From positions 1 to 53,158 of IMG/VR virus record IMGVR_UViG_3300008952_000067: 53,158 nt of DNA. One strand, written 5' to 3'. Every line of letters starts with the position of its first letter. Position 1 is the first letter of the stretch. A program made the translations under genes and the position numbers. Of this stretch, positions 33,874 through 43,989 are shown one piece after another. Under the pieces are notes generated by a model. It did no database searches. It was not told where the DNA came from and was given only the letters and a program-made list of their open reading frames with translations. The DNA is from a virus.

Positions 33874-34434
33874 TTAATCTTCGACGGGTCGACTTAATGA
33901 ACCGGCCATGGCTATAACATACGCATCAGCTACGTCATAACATCCTGGTTCGAATATCTCTACCCCTTTCCGGGGTCCTGACTTGAGTATCTTTTTGGGC
34001 CAAGCATATTTGACACGCTGGCTAACCCATTCAAGTACCTGTTCCTTTGTGGGTGCACCGCCTTTGCGTTTCGAAATGATCTTAAGGCCGACAGCCTTTC
34101 GGGCGGCCTGTACGTTTATAAATTCAGGTTGACAAAAGAATTCTTCTTGTGCTATATAACTTACGACGCCGTTAAATCTGGCTAAAGTCAATAGCGTTTT
34201 TGCAGATGATAAACCGGGACGAAATGCCTGCAGGTTTTCTTCAATATATACTTTGTCAATATCATGGTGGATATGGAGTCCAGATAGCTCATCCCGAACC
34301 CTACGAGCCTTGTGGTAGGCAGAATTGCAGTCAGACAGGGGAATATACCCCATCTCAACAAGGCCTCCACCAGGGCCAACTATGCACCACCCAGTGCAAC
34401 TAGTTGAAATGTCTAATCCAAGGCTACTGCCCAT
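33874..34434 (-). CDS. RuvC-like Holliday junction resolvase (RNase H fold)
   Basis: A 186-residue endonuclease candidate with the RuvC layout. The first strand is SSLGLDISTSCTGWCIVG (first catalytic Asp at residue 7), the second acidic residue is in KVYIEENL, and the C-terminal acidic pair is in GCYDVADAYVIAMA. Between them is NVQAARKAVGLKIISKRKGG, typical of the substrate-binding region. It would resolve branched DNA before or during packaging, as endonuclease VII does in T4 by an unrelated fold. Its ATG overlaps the stop of the 1734-residue gene by one base (TAATG). Family is fairly sure; in vivo role inferred. Confidence 0.85.
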   Translation of the reverse strand: MGSSLGLDISTSCTGWCIVGPGGGLVEMGYIPLSDCNSAYHKARRVRDELSGLHIHHDIDKVYIEENLQAFRPGLSSAKTLLTLARFNGVVSYIAQEEFFCQPEFINVQAARKAVGLKIISKRKGGAPTKEQVLEWVSQRVKYAWPKKILKSGPRKGVEIFEPGCYDVADAYVIAMAGSLSRPVED

Positions 34435-37400
34435 TAAAAGTCTACCTTAACTCGAAATACCATCTCATCCTTATCTCTCTTGACAACAGGTTGAGCTAGA
34501 TTTGTCCTTGCTATAATATTAAGGTTCTCATCATGGAAGTTCAAGCCGGTGATATAGACGATATCAGCATCCTCGTCGCTAGCAGCTAAAGATGCAGATA
34601 GTGGTTCAAATCGAGGATTTGAAGATGAATTAACCTGGCCGCCCTCACATGGAACAAATATTTCCATAATATGCAGGTTCTGATGACCGGCCATGTTGAC
34701 CTGGAATTGTTCTTTTCCAAATAAGGGTATACAAGGATTATGGACTACGGCAACACCTTCTTCATAAATAACATTACCAACGCTAGCCCACTCAGGATGA
34801 GGAGTCTCTGCGTCAGAACGGTATAGTGTTCCATGACCATTATCTGATAGTGATATTTTTACCTTGCCGCCAGAGCCTGTCACATCATGATCAATCAACT
34901 CGTATGTTCTTTGCTGGATCTTCTTACCGTAAAATAGGTTTGAGGCATCAAAAAATACGACTTGATTCGATGAGTTATCCCTAGTACGCTGGAAGATTGT
35001 TAATACCGAACCCGGGGCGACACCGGGATTTTCCGGAGCTGCACCGGCCACTTCGGCTAAAAGACTGGTCTCAGATGTGTCTTCACCCCCATCGGAGTCC
35101 ACAGCAATTAAGCCGGGGTATAGTGAGGAGGTTGGAACTAAATTGTTAAGGGTTACCAGGCTGTAATCGATTGTACCAAAGTCATTAACGAACTTACAAG
35201 ATGCATGACCCTCTGGCGGCTTCACTTCAAAACTACCGGTTGATAGAAATGTAAAGTCTGGCTTGAACTTGCCGTTATCACAGGGCAGAATTGTTAGGTT
35301 TCTCTTTCGGATAGACGCCGTAGCAAACAAATACTCATTTGCCTCGCGAGGTTCCTGTGCAGTTATATCAATTGAAGAGCCAGTAAGGTTTAATAATAAT
35401 GGATATGAACCAGATACGAACTCACGACAGAAATTCTCCAGATTCAATAAGTGGCCGCCGACGCCAAATGACATTGCCACATTGAAGGGGTCATCAGTAG
35501 TCGTTGCCATAGTCTGAAACGGTGTTATTAGGACTTCCCGCTCGGGGGATTCTCGTACAAAGTAAGGAGGTAAGTAAAATAATAGATTATCTTCTACTTC
35601 GGCCGATCCTGTTGCCATAGAAGACCATAACTGTGGTAATGTCCTATACTCATCCCAGATTTTGACCTCATGGATCTCTGCATTGAGTGGGTGCCTTAGA
35701 AAGTAGGTATTCGGTTCTAGCGGATCAGGATCATCAGCAGTCCAACCGGACTCAGAATCGACATCATCAATTCTACTCCACGGTACACCATGCATCTCAT
35801 TAGCCTCATAGCTAAAGAATGCCGCGGCATACTGTGTTGCATCAGAATCTATAGATACTACCTCATTATATACAAGGTCTCCACCGAACTCAGTTTGTAG
35901 GTCGGCTAAATTGAAGGCCAGCGTCGATGATAAAACCGGTGTATAGTCAAGCTCACTAACGGTATCGGCAATATATGCCGCATCATAAGCGGCTTTAGCA
36001 GCAGCGGGGTCAGCATATGGTATGTTTGCCAGCGTTACATATTCGGTTACGCCTGAAATTAGCCTATCAGTTACCCAGTCGCCGTTCCACTTTGCAATTA
36101 CACCATTTTGATTTACCCACATTGGTAAGTCATTATCATCTGTCTCTTGTACGTACCATGCACTCTTATAAGAAACTGCCTCATGCTCAAATGTTGGGTT
36201 ACCATCGGCATCTAACCATTGAGACGTCTGCTCATATACCGACCCGTTGAATCCTTCGAAATAATTGCCTACAAAAAGTACGGAGGGATCTGCTTCAATT
36301 ATCATATTTGCTGGATCGTCGGTCACACGAGGTGTATCATCTCCGAACTCAGTCGGAATACATGAGCCTGATGGTATGTCAAGCTCAGAATCGATCACAC
36401 CGTCAATTAAGATCTGTGCCTTGCCGTCGTCGACCAGGTGTGTGCCCCATCTTATGGCGATATGATGCCAATGATTTTTAGTAAGTGAGTTATCTGATGA
36501 TAAGAATATAAGGTTTGACCCTTCAACTTGATCATCAGACGCGTCGCGTACGCCATCAGGCTCGACAGGACCCTCTGGATCTGTATCTGATAATTCCCAT
36601 TTAGTAGTGTCATAGTCGTAGTATTTGTATGTTCCATACTGGCCGTTTTCCAAATATGGAATATTAGACGGCGGAATGTCAGCACTACTACTAAGTTGTA
36701 CCATTATTCTATATGTGTCCGGATGACCTTCTTTATCAATATGACTGCCGGTAACCAAACTTATGGCGTAACTGGATGACATATGGAGGATTGTTCCAGC
36801 TTTAAATGGGTGGGATTGCGTGCGGTCCACAACTACATGATCTCTACCACCCTCGAGGTGAAAACCGGTAATATCAATACCATCTGCTGGATCATCTAGA
36901 TCAATATCAGAACCTATGGTGTATACACCGGCAGCATCATTCCATTCGTATGCGTCGCCTTGCTTATCGGCAAAGGCTTCCCTGGCATCCTCGTCTACGC
37001 CAGCTGTATTCTCAATATGTTCGACCCAAGACCAGTTACCAGCACCGTCGTCTTCCCAGGCCCACCATGTAAACTGAGTTTGGCGTGTAGTTACAATTGA
37101 ATATGCGCCACCGTTACCATCCCAACCAGGAATCTTTGTCTGGAAGTGAACAATTCCGTTTACCTCCGTACACTCATATGTCAGGACCGGCTCATAACTT
37201 TGGCCAAGGGCCCAAGCTATTAATTCATCATCTGTCGGTACTGCGGGGACAACAGCATATGTGTGATATACTGGGACATATCCTTGAGCTGTCATATAAT
37301 CTGTCTCAACAGGGGTCAGCGTATAATTACCTGGTGGGTCGACAGCGGATCCATCGGCATAGACAGCGCTATACCCATGTGCTTCAGCCCATGCTGCCTC

Positions 37401-39638
37401 AGTCCACTCGATAGCGCCCTCTTGATCCGACGTGACATTTCCACCTATCTCAGAATCCGTATATCCGGTATAATTTTTAGAATCATCCCCTGTGTTGCTG
37501 GCAATCACTGTGGTATCTAGATCATCATCACTCCACCGCAGGCCGCCATCATCGACCTGTTCTGGATACCCTATATCTTCTGCGGTCGTTTCATCTTCCA
37601 GAAGTGTGCCGCCAACAGGCATCCATATCAAATACCCATCAGAAGTCTTCTGATAGTTGTTTATGTCATCAACCTCATCCTTAACTATAGCTTCCTGCCA
37701 GGTGTACTCGTTTAGCCCGTTGTCATCTGTCCATAGTGGTAACTCGGCTTCGTTGATTTTCTGCTGGCCGTTTTCATCATATACCTCTAGTTTCTCTGCC
37801 CAGGCAGTCCAATTTTCATGACCGTTGATAACATTTGCAAGGTTTTCAGCAGTTACGTAGTTATCAAAATCCCCAAGCTCATTTTTGCCGACGGACCACT
37901 GCCTGTAATCCTGAATGTTTTTTGGGCCCACTAGAGGGAACTCGTCGTCTGCGGCGACTCCATTATTTAGTACTATCTTAACATCCTTAGCAATAAACTC
38001 GCCAGTGCGGAAGTCGTAATCCGGAGATTCATCACCTTTATCGGTAATAAGATTTGCAGTTTTGCCTATATACCCACGTGATGTTGCCCATGCAAACTCA
38101 GGCCAAGAACCATAAGTCGCTGGATCATCTGGAAGACCGTCACCATTAGGATCTGCAACCTCAGCAGAGACATCAACTGTATCATCAGCCAATAAATAAA
38201 ACCCCGTATATCCTAATACGGAAGGTACTTTCCAGTTATCAGGGTCAGACGGAATAGAGTACATTCTATCTGTAAGGACTGGAAGCTCAGTGCCACCTCG
38301 GCCACCTTGATAGAAGTCTATAAAAAGCTTTTCCCAATCGACTATGGCGAATGAACCGGTTGCGTATGAGTCTACATCATCAATTGTATACCTGGGGTTG
38401 ATATAGAACTCGAATGTAAATGAGCCAGACGGAATATACGGAATTACACTTGGGCTAACTGTCTCATCTGTAAATGAAGGGTACAATAATGCAGAATCTT
38501 CTGGAACTAATGAAGACGTAAAGAAGTTCAATGTATTATAGTTCGAAAATGCCCAATGCAAGGATGGATGCTTTGTCCTGTAGTATGGAAAGAGAACATC
38601 CTTTATAACGTTCTTACGTAAGCTATCGCTTGTCAGCTTAAATGAAGGTTCAAACCTAGTAACCTTGACAGTCGTTTGTTTTCGAGATGAAACCTCAGAA
38701 TCATTAACGAAGCTAAGGTACTTATCCATCATAGCGTTAATAGACGTAGCAGCACCTGATGTTACTACTTCAAGATCCATAATGTCATATGGAAATGTTG
38801 GTAATATTTGATCACCTACACCGTCACCATCGAGATCATCATCTAGAATTGGATCACCGGTAATAGGGTGTGTGATGACCCCCGTTACGGGTTCTATGCA
38901 TGCGCCGTATTGTGTATTTTCTATGTCGATAGTTGCAGATGTATTACCAGAACTAAATGTAGCCTCAAAAGCCGAGACGCTAGAAATCGCAGCAACGGTA
39001 GCACTAGCTACTGCCTCTAAAGCTCCAGAAACGTCATAATTCGCCGGCGGTAAGCTTGAATCTCCAACAGCAGAGAGATGTTGCAGGTCTATCATATGAA
39101 GAGTGCCGGTGGGCGGTGGCGGTGGCGCCGGATAATCGCGTGATGAGGGCTCCATTAAATGACCGGACTGGGTCGAATTAGAAAAATAAAACCTGCGGAT
39201 TGCGCCCCAGGGCTCAGCTAAGTCGAAATATGCAAACTGAGCGTAGTTATGATGAGAATGACCTATAAGATCTCTATAGTCAAAGGCCCCAGACGTGCCG
39301 TAGCCAGCACCAATCTTAGCTATTGGAGACTCAGTCTTAAATGTCACCCGGGTTACTTGTTTAATCTGTACCGGTTCTGTTATCGATGCAGTAAAGATTA
39401 AATCTTGGCGATACCCTTCGACTGTATCATCACCATATGAGTCATCTACATTATCATCAAAGGCCTGAAGCTTCTGGGCTTCTTTTTCGAACTTGGAGCG
39501 CTCTGCAAATACGTATACAGAGCCTTCTTCCCCCGTGGGACGGATGCTCTCATTAGACGCGGAAGTATACGTCCTTCTCGGATGTGTTTCTAGAGTAAGG
39601 TGCTCAAAATAATCTTTTGTTAGTCCGAATATCGCCAT
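34434..39638 (-). CDS. Giant virion/tail-associated protein with ConA-like segments (1734 aa)
   Basis: A 1734-residue, acidic, beta-rich protein, probably a tail fibre or baseplate-associated virion component. A concanavalin/LamG-like fold appears split. A first strand (GSFTFEFYINPRY, about residue 405) is separated by some 530 residues from FKAGTILHMSSSYAISLVTG (about 945) and from NHWHHIAIRWGTHLVDDGKA with QILIDGVID (about 1060). The insert contains repeated helix-GY-V units (for example WTEAAWAEAHGYSAVYADGS and TAQGYVPVYHTYA). Asp-rich loops such as DDDLDGDGVGD look like calcium-binding sites. The C-terminal 35 residues match those of the next gene upstream. Its stop overlaps the RuvC-like start, and an 18-bp palindrome lies 39 bases before the ATG. 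Confidence 0.7.
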   Translation of the reverse strand: MAIFGLTKDYFEHLTLETHPRRTYTSASNESIRPTGEEGSVYVFAERSKFEKEAQKLQAFDDNVDDSYGDDTVEGYRQDLIFTASITEPVQIKQVTRVTFKTESPIAKIGAGYGTSGAFDYRDLIGHSHHNYAQFAYFDLAEPWGAIRRFYFSNSTQSGHLMEPSSRDYPAPPPPPTGTLHMIDLQHLSAVGDSSLPPANYDVSGALEAVASATVAAISSVSAFEATFSSGNTSATIDIENTQYGACIEPVTGVITHPITGDPILDDDLDGDGVGDQILPTFPYDIMDLEVVTSGAATSINAMMDKYLSFVNDSEVSSRKQTTVKVTRFEPSFKLTSDSLRKNVIKDVLFPYYRTKHPSLHWAFSNYNTLNFFTSSLVPEDSALLYPSFTDETVSPSVIPYIPSGSFTFEFYINPRYTIDDVDSYATGSFAIVDWEKLFIDFYQGGRGGTELPVLTDRMYSIPSDPDNWKVPSVLGYTGFYLLADDTVDVSAEVADPNGDGLPDDPATYGSWPEFAWATSRGYIGKTANLITDKGDESPDYDFRTGEFIAKDVKIVLNNGVAADDEFPLVGPKNIQDYRQWSVGKNELGDFDNYVTAENLANVINGHENWTAWAEKLEVYDENGQQKINEAELPLWTDDNGLNEYTWQEAIVKDEVDDINNYQKTSDGYLIWMPVGGTLLEDETTAEDIGYPEQVDDGGLRWSDDDLDTTVIASNTGDDSKNYTGYTDSEIGGNVTSDQEGAIEWTEAAWAEAHGYSAVYADGSAVDPPGNYTLTPVETDYMTAQGYVPVYHTYAVVPAVPTDDELIAWALGQSYEPVLTYECTEVNGIVHFQTKIPGWDGNGGAYSIVTTRQTQFTWWAWEDDGAGNWSWVEHIENTAGVDEDAREAFADKQGDAYEWNDAAGVYTIGSDIDLDDPADGIDITGFHLEGGRDHVVVDRTQSHPFKAGTILHMSSSYAISLVTGSHIDKEGHPDTYRIMVQLSSSADIPPSNIPYLENGQYGTYKYYDYDTTKWELSDTDPEGPVEPDGVRDASDDQVEGSNLIFLSSDNSLTKNHWHHIAIRWGTHLVDDGKAQILIDGVIDSELDIPSGSCIPTEFGDDTPRVTDDPANMIIEADPSVLFVGNYFEGFNGSVYEQTSQWLDADGNPTFEHEAVSYKSAWYVQETDDNDLPMWVNQNGVIAKWNGDWVTDRLISGVTEYVTLANIPYADPAAAKAAYDAAYIADTVSELDYTPVLSSTLAFNLADLQTEFGGDLVYNEVVSIDSDATQYAAAFFSYEANEMHGVPWSRIDDVDSESGWTADDPDPLEPNTYFLRHPLNAEIHEVKIWDEYRTLPQLWSSMATGSAEVEDNLLFYLPPYFVRESPEREVLITPFQTMATTTDDPFNVAMSFGVGGHLLNLENFCREFVSGSYPLLLNLTGSSIDITAQEPREANEYLFATASIRKRNLTILPCDNGKFKPDFTFLSTGSFEVKPPEGHASCKFVNDFGTIDYSLVTLNNLVPTSSLYPGLIAVDSDGGEDTSETSLLAEVAGAAPENPGVAPGSVLTIFQRTRDNSSNQVVFFDASNLFYGKKIQQRTYELIDHDVTGSGGKVKISLSDNGHGTLYRSDAETPHPEWASVGNVIYEEGVAVVHNPCIPLFGKEQFQVNMAGHQNLHIMEIFVPCEGGQVNSSSNPRFEPLSASLAASDEDADIVYITGLNFHDENLNIIARTNLAQPVVKRDKDEMVFRVKVDF

Positions 39639-39676
39639 TTGTCCACGCCTGAGATATTATCCTCATTCAACCCATG

Positions 39677-39694
39677 ATAGTTAATATTAACTAT
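39677..39694. repeat. 18-bp perfect palindrome in intergenic gap
   Basis: ATAGTTAATATTAACTAT is its own reverse complement and sits in the 110-base gap between two virion genes, 39 bases upstream of the 1734-residue gene. The shape fits a dimeric regulator operator or a small hairpin; its neighbours give no decisive clue. Confidence 0.6.
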
Positions 39695-39748
39695 TTGGTT
39701 GTTGTCTTTTGAAGATATTAGTAATTGAGCCAACATCGACGGCCCACC

Positions 39749-41350
39749 TTAGAAGTCTAATCTAACGCGAATCGTTATGTCCTTCTCATCATTCTTCTCA
39801 ATTGGCCTGGAGAGTTTGGCTACGGCTAAAAGATTATCATTGGCATCATACATCCCGACCGTGGTCGCGAACGTGAATGATCTCTGGGTATCTTCTTGGC
39901 CTTCATCAATTACTCTTACCCTATTCTCTTCATCAATATATGTCGGATTTGATGAGTAATTAAACTCATCGGCAGTTGTTCTACAGAAAATAAGTGTCGA
40001 ATTAATCGTTGTAACATTCTGAAACGTTATTGCAGTTAAAGAACCTGACTGGAATCGACATGTTGAAAAATGATCAACAATATTATCAATTGACCCTGAC
40101 ACTAGAAAGTCTGGAACAAACCTTGCGTACGGATTACCGGCACCATAATTGTCACCGGTACCATCCATATACCCTGGGTTGGCATCATCATCATCATTCG
40201 AGTCTAGAGCAGCGTTTGAGTACTCAGAAAGTGTTCCGGTAACCGGATGCCCTTGCCAGCCATATCCTATTCCTACCTGCCCGTTTGATACTGATACGAC
40301 ATATGCCTTGTCAGAAGATCCGGCGGGCATTGCGCTAAGCGACTGTACAATATCATCAGAATCGATGTCATTTCCATCGGGCTCTGGATTGCCTTCTTCA
40401 TTATTTGCATAGCTAATCCACGCGCAGCTCGATGTGACCTGTGTTACCGTCTCAGCATTCATTCCATCAATTATGCCCATTACAGCTTGATCAGGATCAA
40501 TAATTCTATCAATATTAAATACTGCTACACCGGCATCATAAAACAACAATCCTACCTTTGTTGACGTGTCAGCAGAATCAACGATGTCCGCAACCTCACC
40601 ACCGAATGTTGTTCTCTTACTAGTGGCAGCACCAATATCTGTAAAGATTGCCACGCTGCCTGTGGACGAAACGTTTAAGTTCGGTGTAATACCATCCGCC
40701 CAATAAGGTGGGGGGTCTACAATATGATTACCATCGGCATCAAGCTCAAGTTCTGGATTTCCAATGGCAATAAGCTCGCGTTCCGTAAGATCCGCCTCAC
40801 GTCGGCATCGATAACTATTACCGGCCAGCGAAGCAGACTGATAAAACCTCATTGCGAAAGTTTCTCTTTTGATCTTGTCTCTTGCAAATAGTCTCTTAAA
40901 GCATACGAAGAATGCATTATCAATTCTGTCACTTTCTTCATCAGACCCAAAGGGAGTCGTAAAGTAAGCATCTGCATCACCTAATAGGGTAGCAGCAAAT
41001 TGCTTGTAGACATCAACCTTTTCTCTCATCATTAAAGATTCAGACGGAAAAAGAAGCTTCCCAGAAGCATCCTCTGAAACTAGTGAATCTTGAACTGTCG
41101 AGCCACTAAAGTAGAGGCCGACAGTCATATCCATAACCGCATTAGCACTTTGTAGTGTATGATCCTGATCGTATATCGTCTGGAACAGGGAAGATGTAAC
41201 ACCTTGGCCGATTCCGCCTGTAACGAAGACCTGGAACTGGCGTCTGGTATCAGAGCCTGAAATGTCCTCTTGTATAATATCGACTAGCTGATTCAGCGCT
41301 GAGCGGCTGGTTTTGATATCAGCGGCCGAAATTTCTTTAAACGTTGCCAT
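39749..41350 (-). CDS. Virion structural protein (533 aa)
   Basis: A 533-residue protein with a helical N-terminus (FKEISAADIKTSRSALNQLV, then DIIQEDISGSDTRRQF) followed by VTGGIGQGVTSSLFQTIYDQ. From memory, proteins opening this way are common in the structural modules of uncultured marine T4-like viruses. A helical block (KVDVYKQFAATLLGDADAYF) precedes a long Asp-rich beta region. The last 35 residues (MYDANDNLLAVAKLSRPIEK, then ITIRVRLDF) correspond to the end of the 1734-residue neighbour (NIIARTNLAQPV, then FRVKVDF). This suggests a shared attachment or assembly module. Precise function unknown; likely tail or baseplate. Confidence 0.65.
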   Translation of the reverse strand: MATFKEISAADIKTSRSALNQLVDIIQEDISGSDTRRQFQVFVTGGIGQGVTSSLFQTIYDQDHTLQSANAVMDMTVGLYFSGSTVQDSLVSEDASGKLLFPSESLMMREKVDVYKQFAATLLGDADAYFTTPFGSDEESDRIDNAFFVCFKRLFARDKIKRETFAMRFYQSASLAGNSYRCRREADLTERELIAIGNPELELDADGNHIVDPPPYWADGITPNLNVSSTGSVAIFTDIGAATSKRTTFGGEVADIVDSADTSTKVGLLFYDAGVAVFNIDRIIDPDQAVMGIIDGMNAETVTQVTSSCAWISYANNEEGNPEPDGNDIDSDDIVQSLSAMPAGSSDKAYVVSVSNGQVGIGYGWQGHPVTGTLSEYSNAALDSNDDDDANPGYMDGTGDNYGAGNPYARFVPDFLVSGSIDNIVDHFSTCRFQSGSLTAITFQNVTTINSTLIFCRTTADEFNYSSNPTYIDEENRVRVIDEGQEDTQRSFTFATTVGMYDANDNLLAVAKLSRPIEKNDEKDITIRVRLDF

Positions 41351-41367
41351 AGGTAACTATCCTCTTT

Positions 41368-42081
41368 CTAATCCTTGCTGACTTGTACTTCGAACTCTTT
41401 AACGGCGCCAGACTGTACGCCACCGATGCTAATCACAGATGAAATTACACTCTTATCGCTAGCATTTCCGTAAATTAAGAATTGAGCGTCTGTTAAAGAT
41501 TTCGTTTCCACTTCAAATGTTAATCTTGAACCGCCAGTAGAGGTTGTTGTTGGATCACGGGTAACAATATATGTTGCAATGTTATCTGCATCAACATTGT
41601 CTGGTGTAAGACCCTTTAATTGCAAAAATCTGCTTGGTACCTTTACCAAAAACACCTGATCTCTTAACTCAACGTCAATACTGCTTTCGTTCTGAATCTC
41701 TTGCGTTATCGTTAACGTCCTACTAGAGCCGGCACCGGAGCGACTCATTGATAATGTTGTTCCAGATGAATCAATACCCTCGCCTGTCAAAATTAAATTA
41801 GGCAATCTAATTAAATTGGGATTCGAAACACTAATCATCTTGTATTTCAACGCCAGATTGCCGCTAGTTTGGGCTTCAAAAACAGGGGTATTTTTTTCAA
41901 TTTTTTCTTTCCCGACTGTCCTCCCAAACTTCTCAATTATTGTATAATCAACCTCATCATCACCCAGGGCAAATTTTACGATAGAAAATGAACCATCATT
42001 CCTTGCTAGGAATGCACGGCCGGTGTCTGTCAAAACTGCGTCTACAATGATGTTATTAGTTGAATGATCTAGAAAACCCAT
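41368..42081 (-). CDS. Virion-type protein with conserved N-terminal module (237 aa)
   Basis: A 237-residue protein opening MGFLDHSTNNIIVDAVLTDT, then GRAFLARNDGSFSIVKFALG and DDEVDYTII. This N-terminal module resembles that of the 323-residue gene at 51502-52473. The remainder is beta-rich, with no catalytic motif. It is 17 bases before the 533-residue gene and 27 bases after the 626-residue gene, inside the large structural block. I recall similar proteins in marine phage structural modules but no experimentally assigned role. A baseplate or tail-fibre attachment role is plausible. Confidence 0.65.
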   Translation of the reverse strand: MGFLDHSTNNIIVDAVLTDTGRAFLARNDGSFSIVKFALGDDEVDYTIIEKFGRTVGKEKIEKNTPVFEAQTSGNLALKYKMISVSNPNLIRLPNLILTGEGIDSSGTTLSMSRSGAGSSRTLTITQEIQNESSIDVELRDQVFLVKVPSRFLQLKGLTPDNVDADNIATYIVTRDPTTTSTGGSRLTFEVETKSLTDAQFLIYGNASDKSVISSVISIGGVQSGAVKEFEVQVSKD

Positions 42082-42108
42082 CTATATGCTCCTCAGATAA
42101 ATATATCG

Positions 42109-43989
42109 TTACTTCCAAGACCGTAAATCTTCTATTTCGATATCAACTACTTGACTCTGTTGTCTATCGCAATTTATGATCTGTAACTTGTATGATCCTT
42201 TTGTTTCTTTAGTTGCTAATAATTCGAGATCCTCTCCATCATCATTAACAATAGATAAGTATTCCGGATCGAAGAATACCTGCAATGAATGATGCCTACT
42301 ATCTTTAATACAATCCGATGTTAGGTTTACGTCTTGCATTCCTGGAATCAATCCTTCCACTAAGTAAAAATTAGGATATGGCTTGGGCGCGCCGGATGGA
42401 GATATTAATTGTTTCCTTAGCCGGTTTTTAATCTTGTCGTACCAGACTACATATTGTGCTGAGTAATTTGATGAAAAATCATGTGCATCAATACTACACA
42501 AACTATAAATGGCGGCTGTATCTCGCGTAAACTCATAATCATGATATGTCGTTAATGGCGAACTCATTTCTTTAACTCGAGACTTTCGTGGGTACTCGCT
42601 ACGTGGGTCGGGTATCACGCTATCATCAAAGTCATATTCTACTTGAAGCTCAAATGGAGCCTCTATACCCGGGCGGCGGAATACCTGGAACCTCTTTATG
42701 TCCCTCTGGCTAACTACGGGGAAACTCCACATTACGACTAAACATTCATCCTCATAGTCCCAAACGAAGTTTATATCACCAGGAGGTGGGGGGGCTCTAA
42801 ACTCTTTACATGTAACAATCGTTTCCGGAGAGGGCCTGGAACACAATAAACCTGATACTGCATATACCTGTGACGTTTCTTCATCAACTGCGGTGAACTG
42901 TACTAGTGCGATGGAGCGGACAGAGTATGCATATTTGCCCCCGTACTTTATCTTTGAGTCTACGCCACTACCGGTTGTAGCACCGGCAATTACAATGGAG
43001 GGCTTTTTATACCTCCACCCCCAAGAGCTATATTCGAACTTATCGATTAGATATCCAATAATTTTTGCTGCTGTTCCGATTTTATTGGGATCTACCCGTT
43101 TTACGCTGATCGGAATGATGTTTGGTAAATACTCATAATCCCCAATCACACCTGGGCGATTGTGCTTCCGTTCCTCTTCCTGTAGCTGGTTTGCTTCTTC
43201 AAGCTGCAATGAAAACTCATCGCCGAATGGGCCCATAGGATCAGCTACTGAGCGTGCTAAAATTGTATGAATAAACTTGTTGTTGACCTGCGCGTAGGTT
43301 CCATGCTTGGTGAAACGATGAAACATAGGTGGCTTGCGGCGTCTTATGTTATATGAAAACTTTCGAGCTTTTCCCTTATAAGTCCAGGAAAATGTCCTTT
43401 TCTGTAGGTACGTGGAATTTTGATACATTTCCCCAAACGCATGCATAAGCCACCTAGACGTAATGTGTTTCGAGGTAATTTCATTTAATAATTTGGCTTG
43501 TTCTGATCTGGTCTGCATCCTTTTAAGTAGCTTCCAATTATCTTTTGGATCAGGCCATTTTGCCCGGCCACGAGTCGTAAGCGTGTGGTGGACTAATTTT
43601 CTGGCCTTTGTATCTAAGCTACTATCTTGTAGCTTTAACGCAGTATAGCCCTTTTGTGCCACGTCAGATTCATTCTGAATCTTCGTAAGGTTTCGGCGAA
43701 TTAAGTTTTCAACATCTTGTGGGCGAGATATTCTGGCTACAAACTCATTATCAACAGCAGCATTTGTCCTAGTATCTACAGGTGAAAATGAAAAATCAAT
43801 CCATCGAGGGATTCTCTTGGCTAACTCTTTTTCTTCCTCATCATCAGAAGCTCCTTGAAGACGCCGATCTCCTCTATCATTAACCTTTTCGTCAGGGACA
43901 AAGAAGTTATATCTAAATGATGCATGAAAATCAAGAACTTCCGGAACATCTAGTACTGTTATAACTTTCGAGGGAAACGTAATCGCCAT
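42109..43989 (-). CDS. Virion-type protein with FN3-like domain (626 aa)
   Basis: A 626-residue protein with a basic central region (TYLQKRTFSWTYKGKARKFS, then YNIRRRKPPMF) and a fibronectin-III-like segment at about residues 398-510 (INFVWDYEDECLVVMWSFPV, RDIKRFQVFRR, YSLCSIDAHDFSSNYS). The C-terminal domain of about 80 residues starts after DKIKNRLRKQLISPSG and contains HHSLQVFFDPEYLSIVNDDG. Its ATG overlaps the stop of the 1627-residue gene (TAATG), so the two are translationally coupled. It resembles the 873-residue neighbour in combining basic stretches with FN3 domains. Probably part of the baseplate or a tail appendage. Confidence 0.6.
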   Translation of the reverse strand: MAITFPSKVITVLDVPEVLDFHASFRYNFFVPDEKVNDRGDRRLQGASDDEEEKELAKRIPRWIDFSFSPVDTRTNAAVDNEFVARISRPQDVENLIRRNLTKIQNESDVAQKGYTALKLQDSSLDTKARKLVHHTLTTRGRAKWPDPKDNWKLLKRMQTRSEQAKLLNEITSKHITSRWLMHAFGEMYQNSTYLQKRTFSWTYKGKARKFSYNIRRRKPPMFHRFTKHGTYAQVNNKFIHTILARSVADPMGPFGDEFSLQLEEANQLQEEERKHNRPGVIGDYEYLPNIIPISVKRVDPNKIGTAAKIIGYLIDKFEYSSWGWRYKKPSIVIAGATTGSGVDSKIKYGGKYAYSVRSIALVQFTAVDEETSQVYAVSGLLCSRPSPETIVTCKEFRAPPPPGDINFVWDYEDECLVVMWSFPVVSQRDIKRFQVFRRPGIEAPFELQVEYDFDDSVIPDPRSEYPRKSRVKEMSSPLTTYHDYEFTRDTAAIYSLCSIDAHDFSSNYSAQYVVWYDKIKNRLRKQLISPSGAPKPYPNFYLVEGLIPGMQDVNLTSDCIKDSRHHSLQVFFDPEYLSIVNDDGEDLELLATKETKGSYKLQIINCDRQQSQVVDIEIEDLRSWK

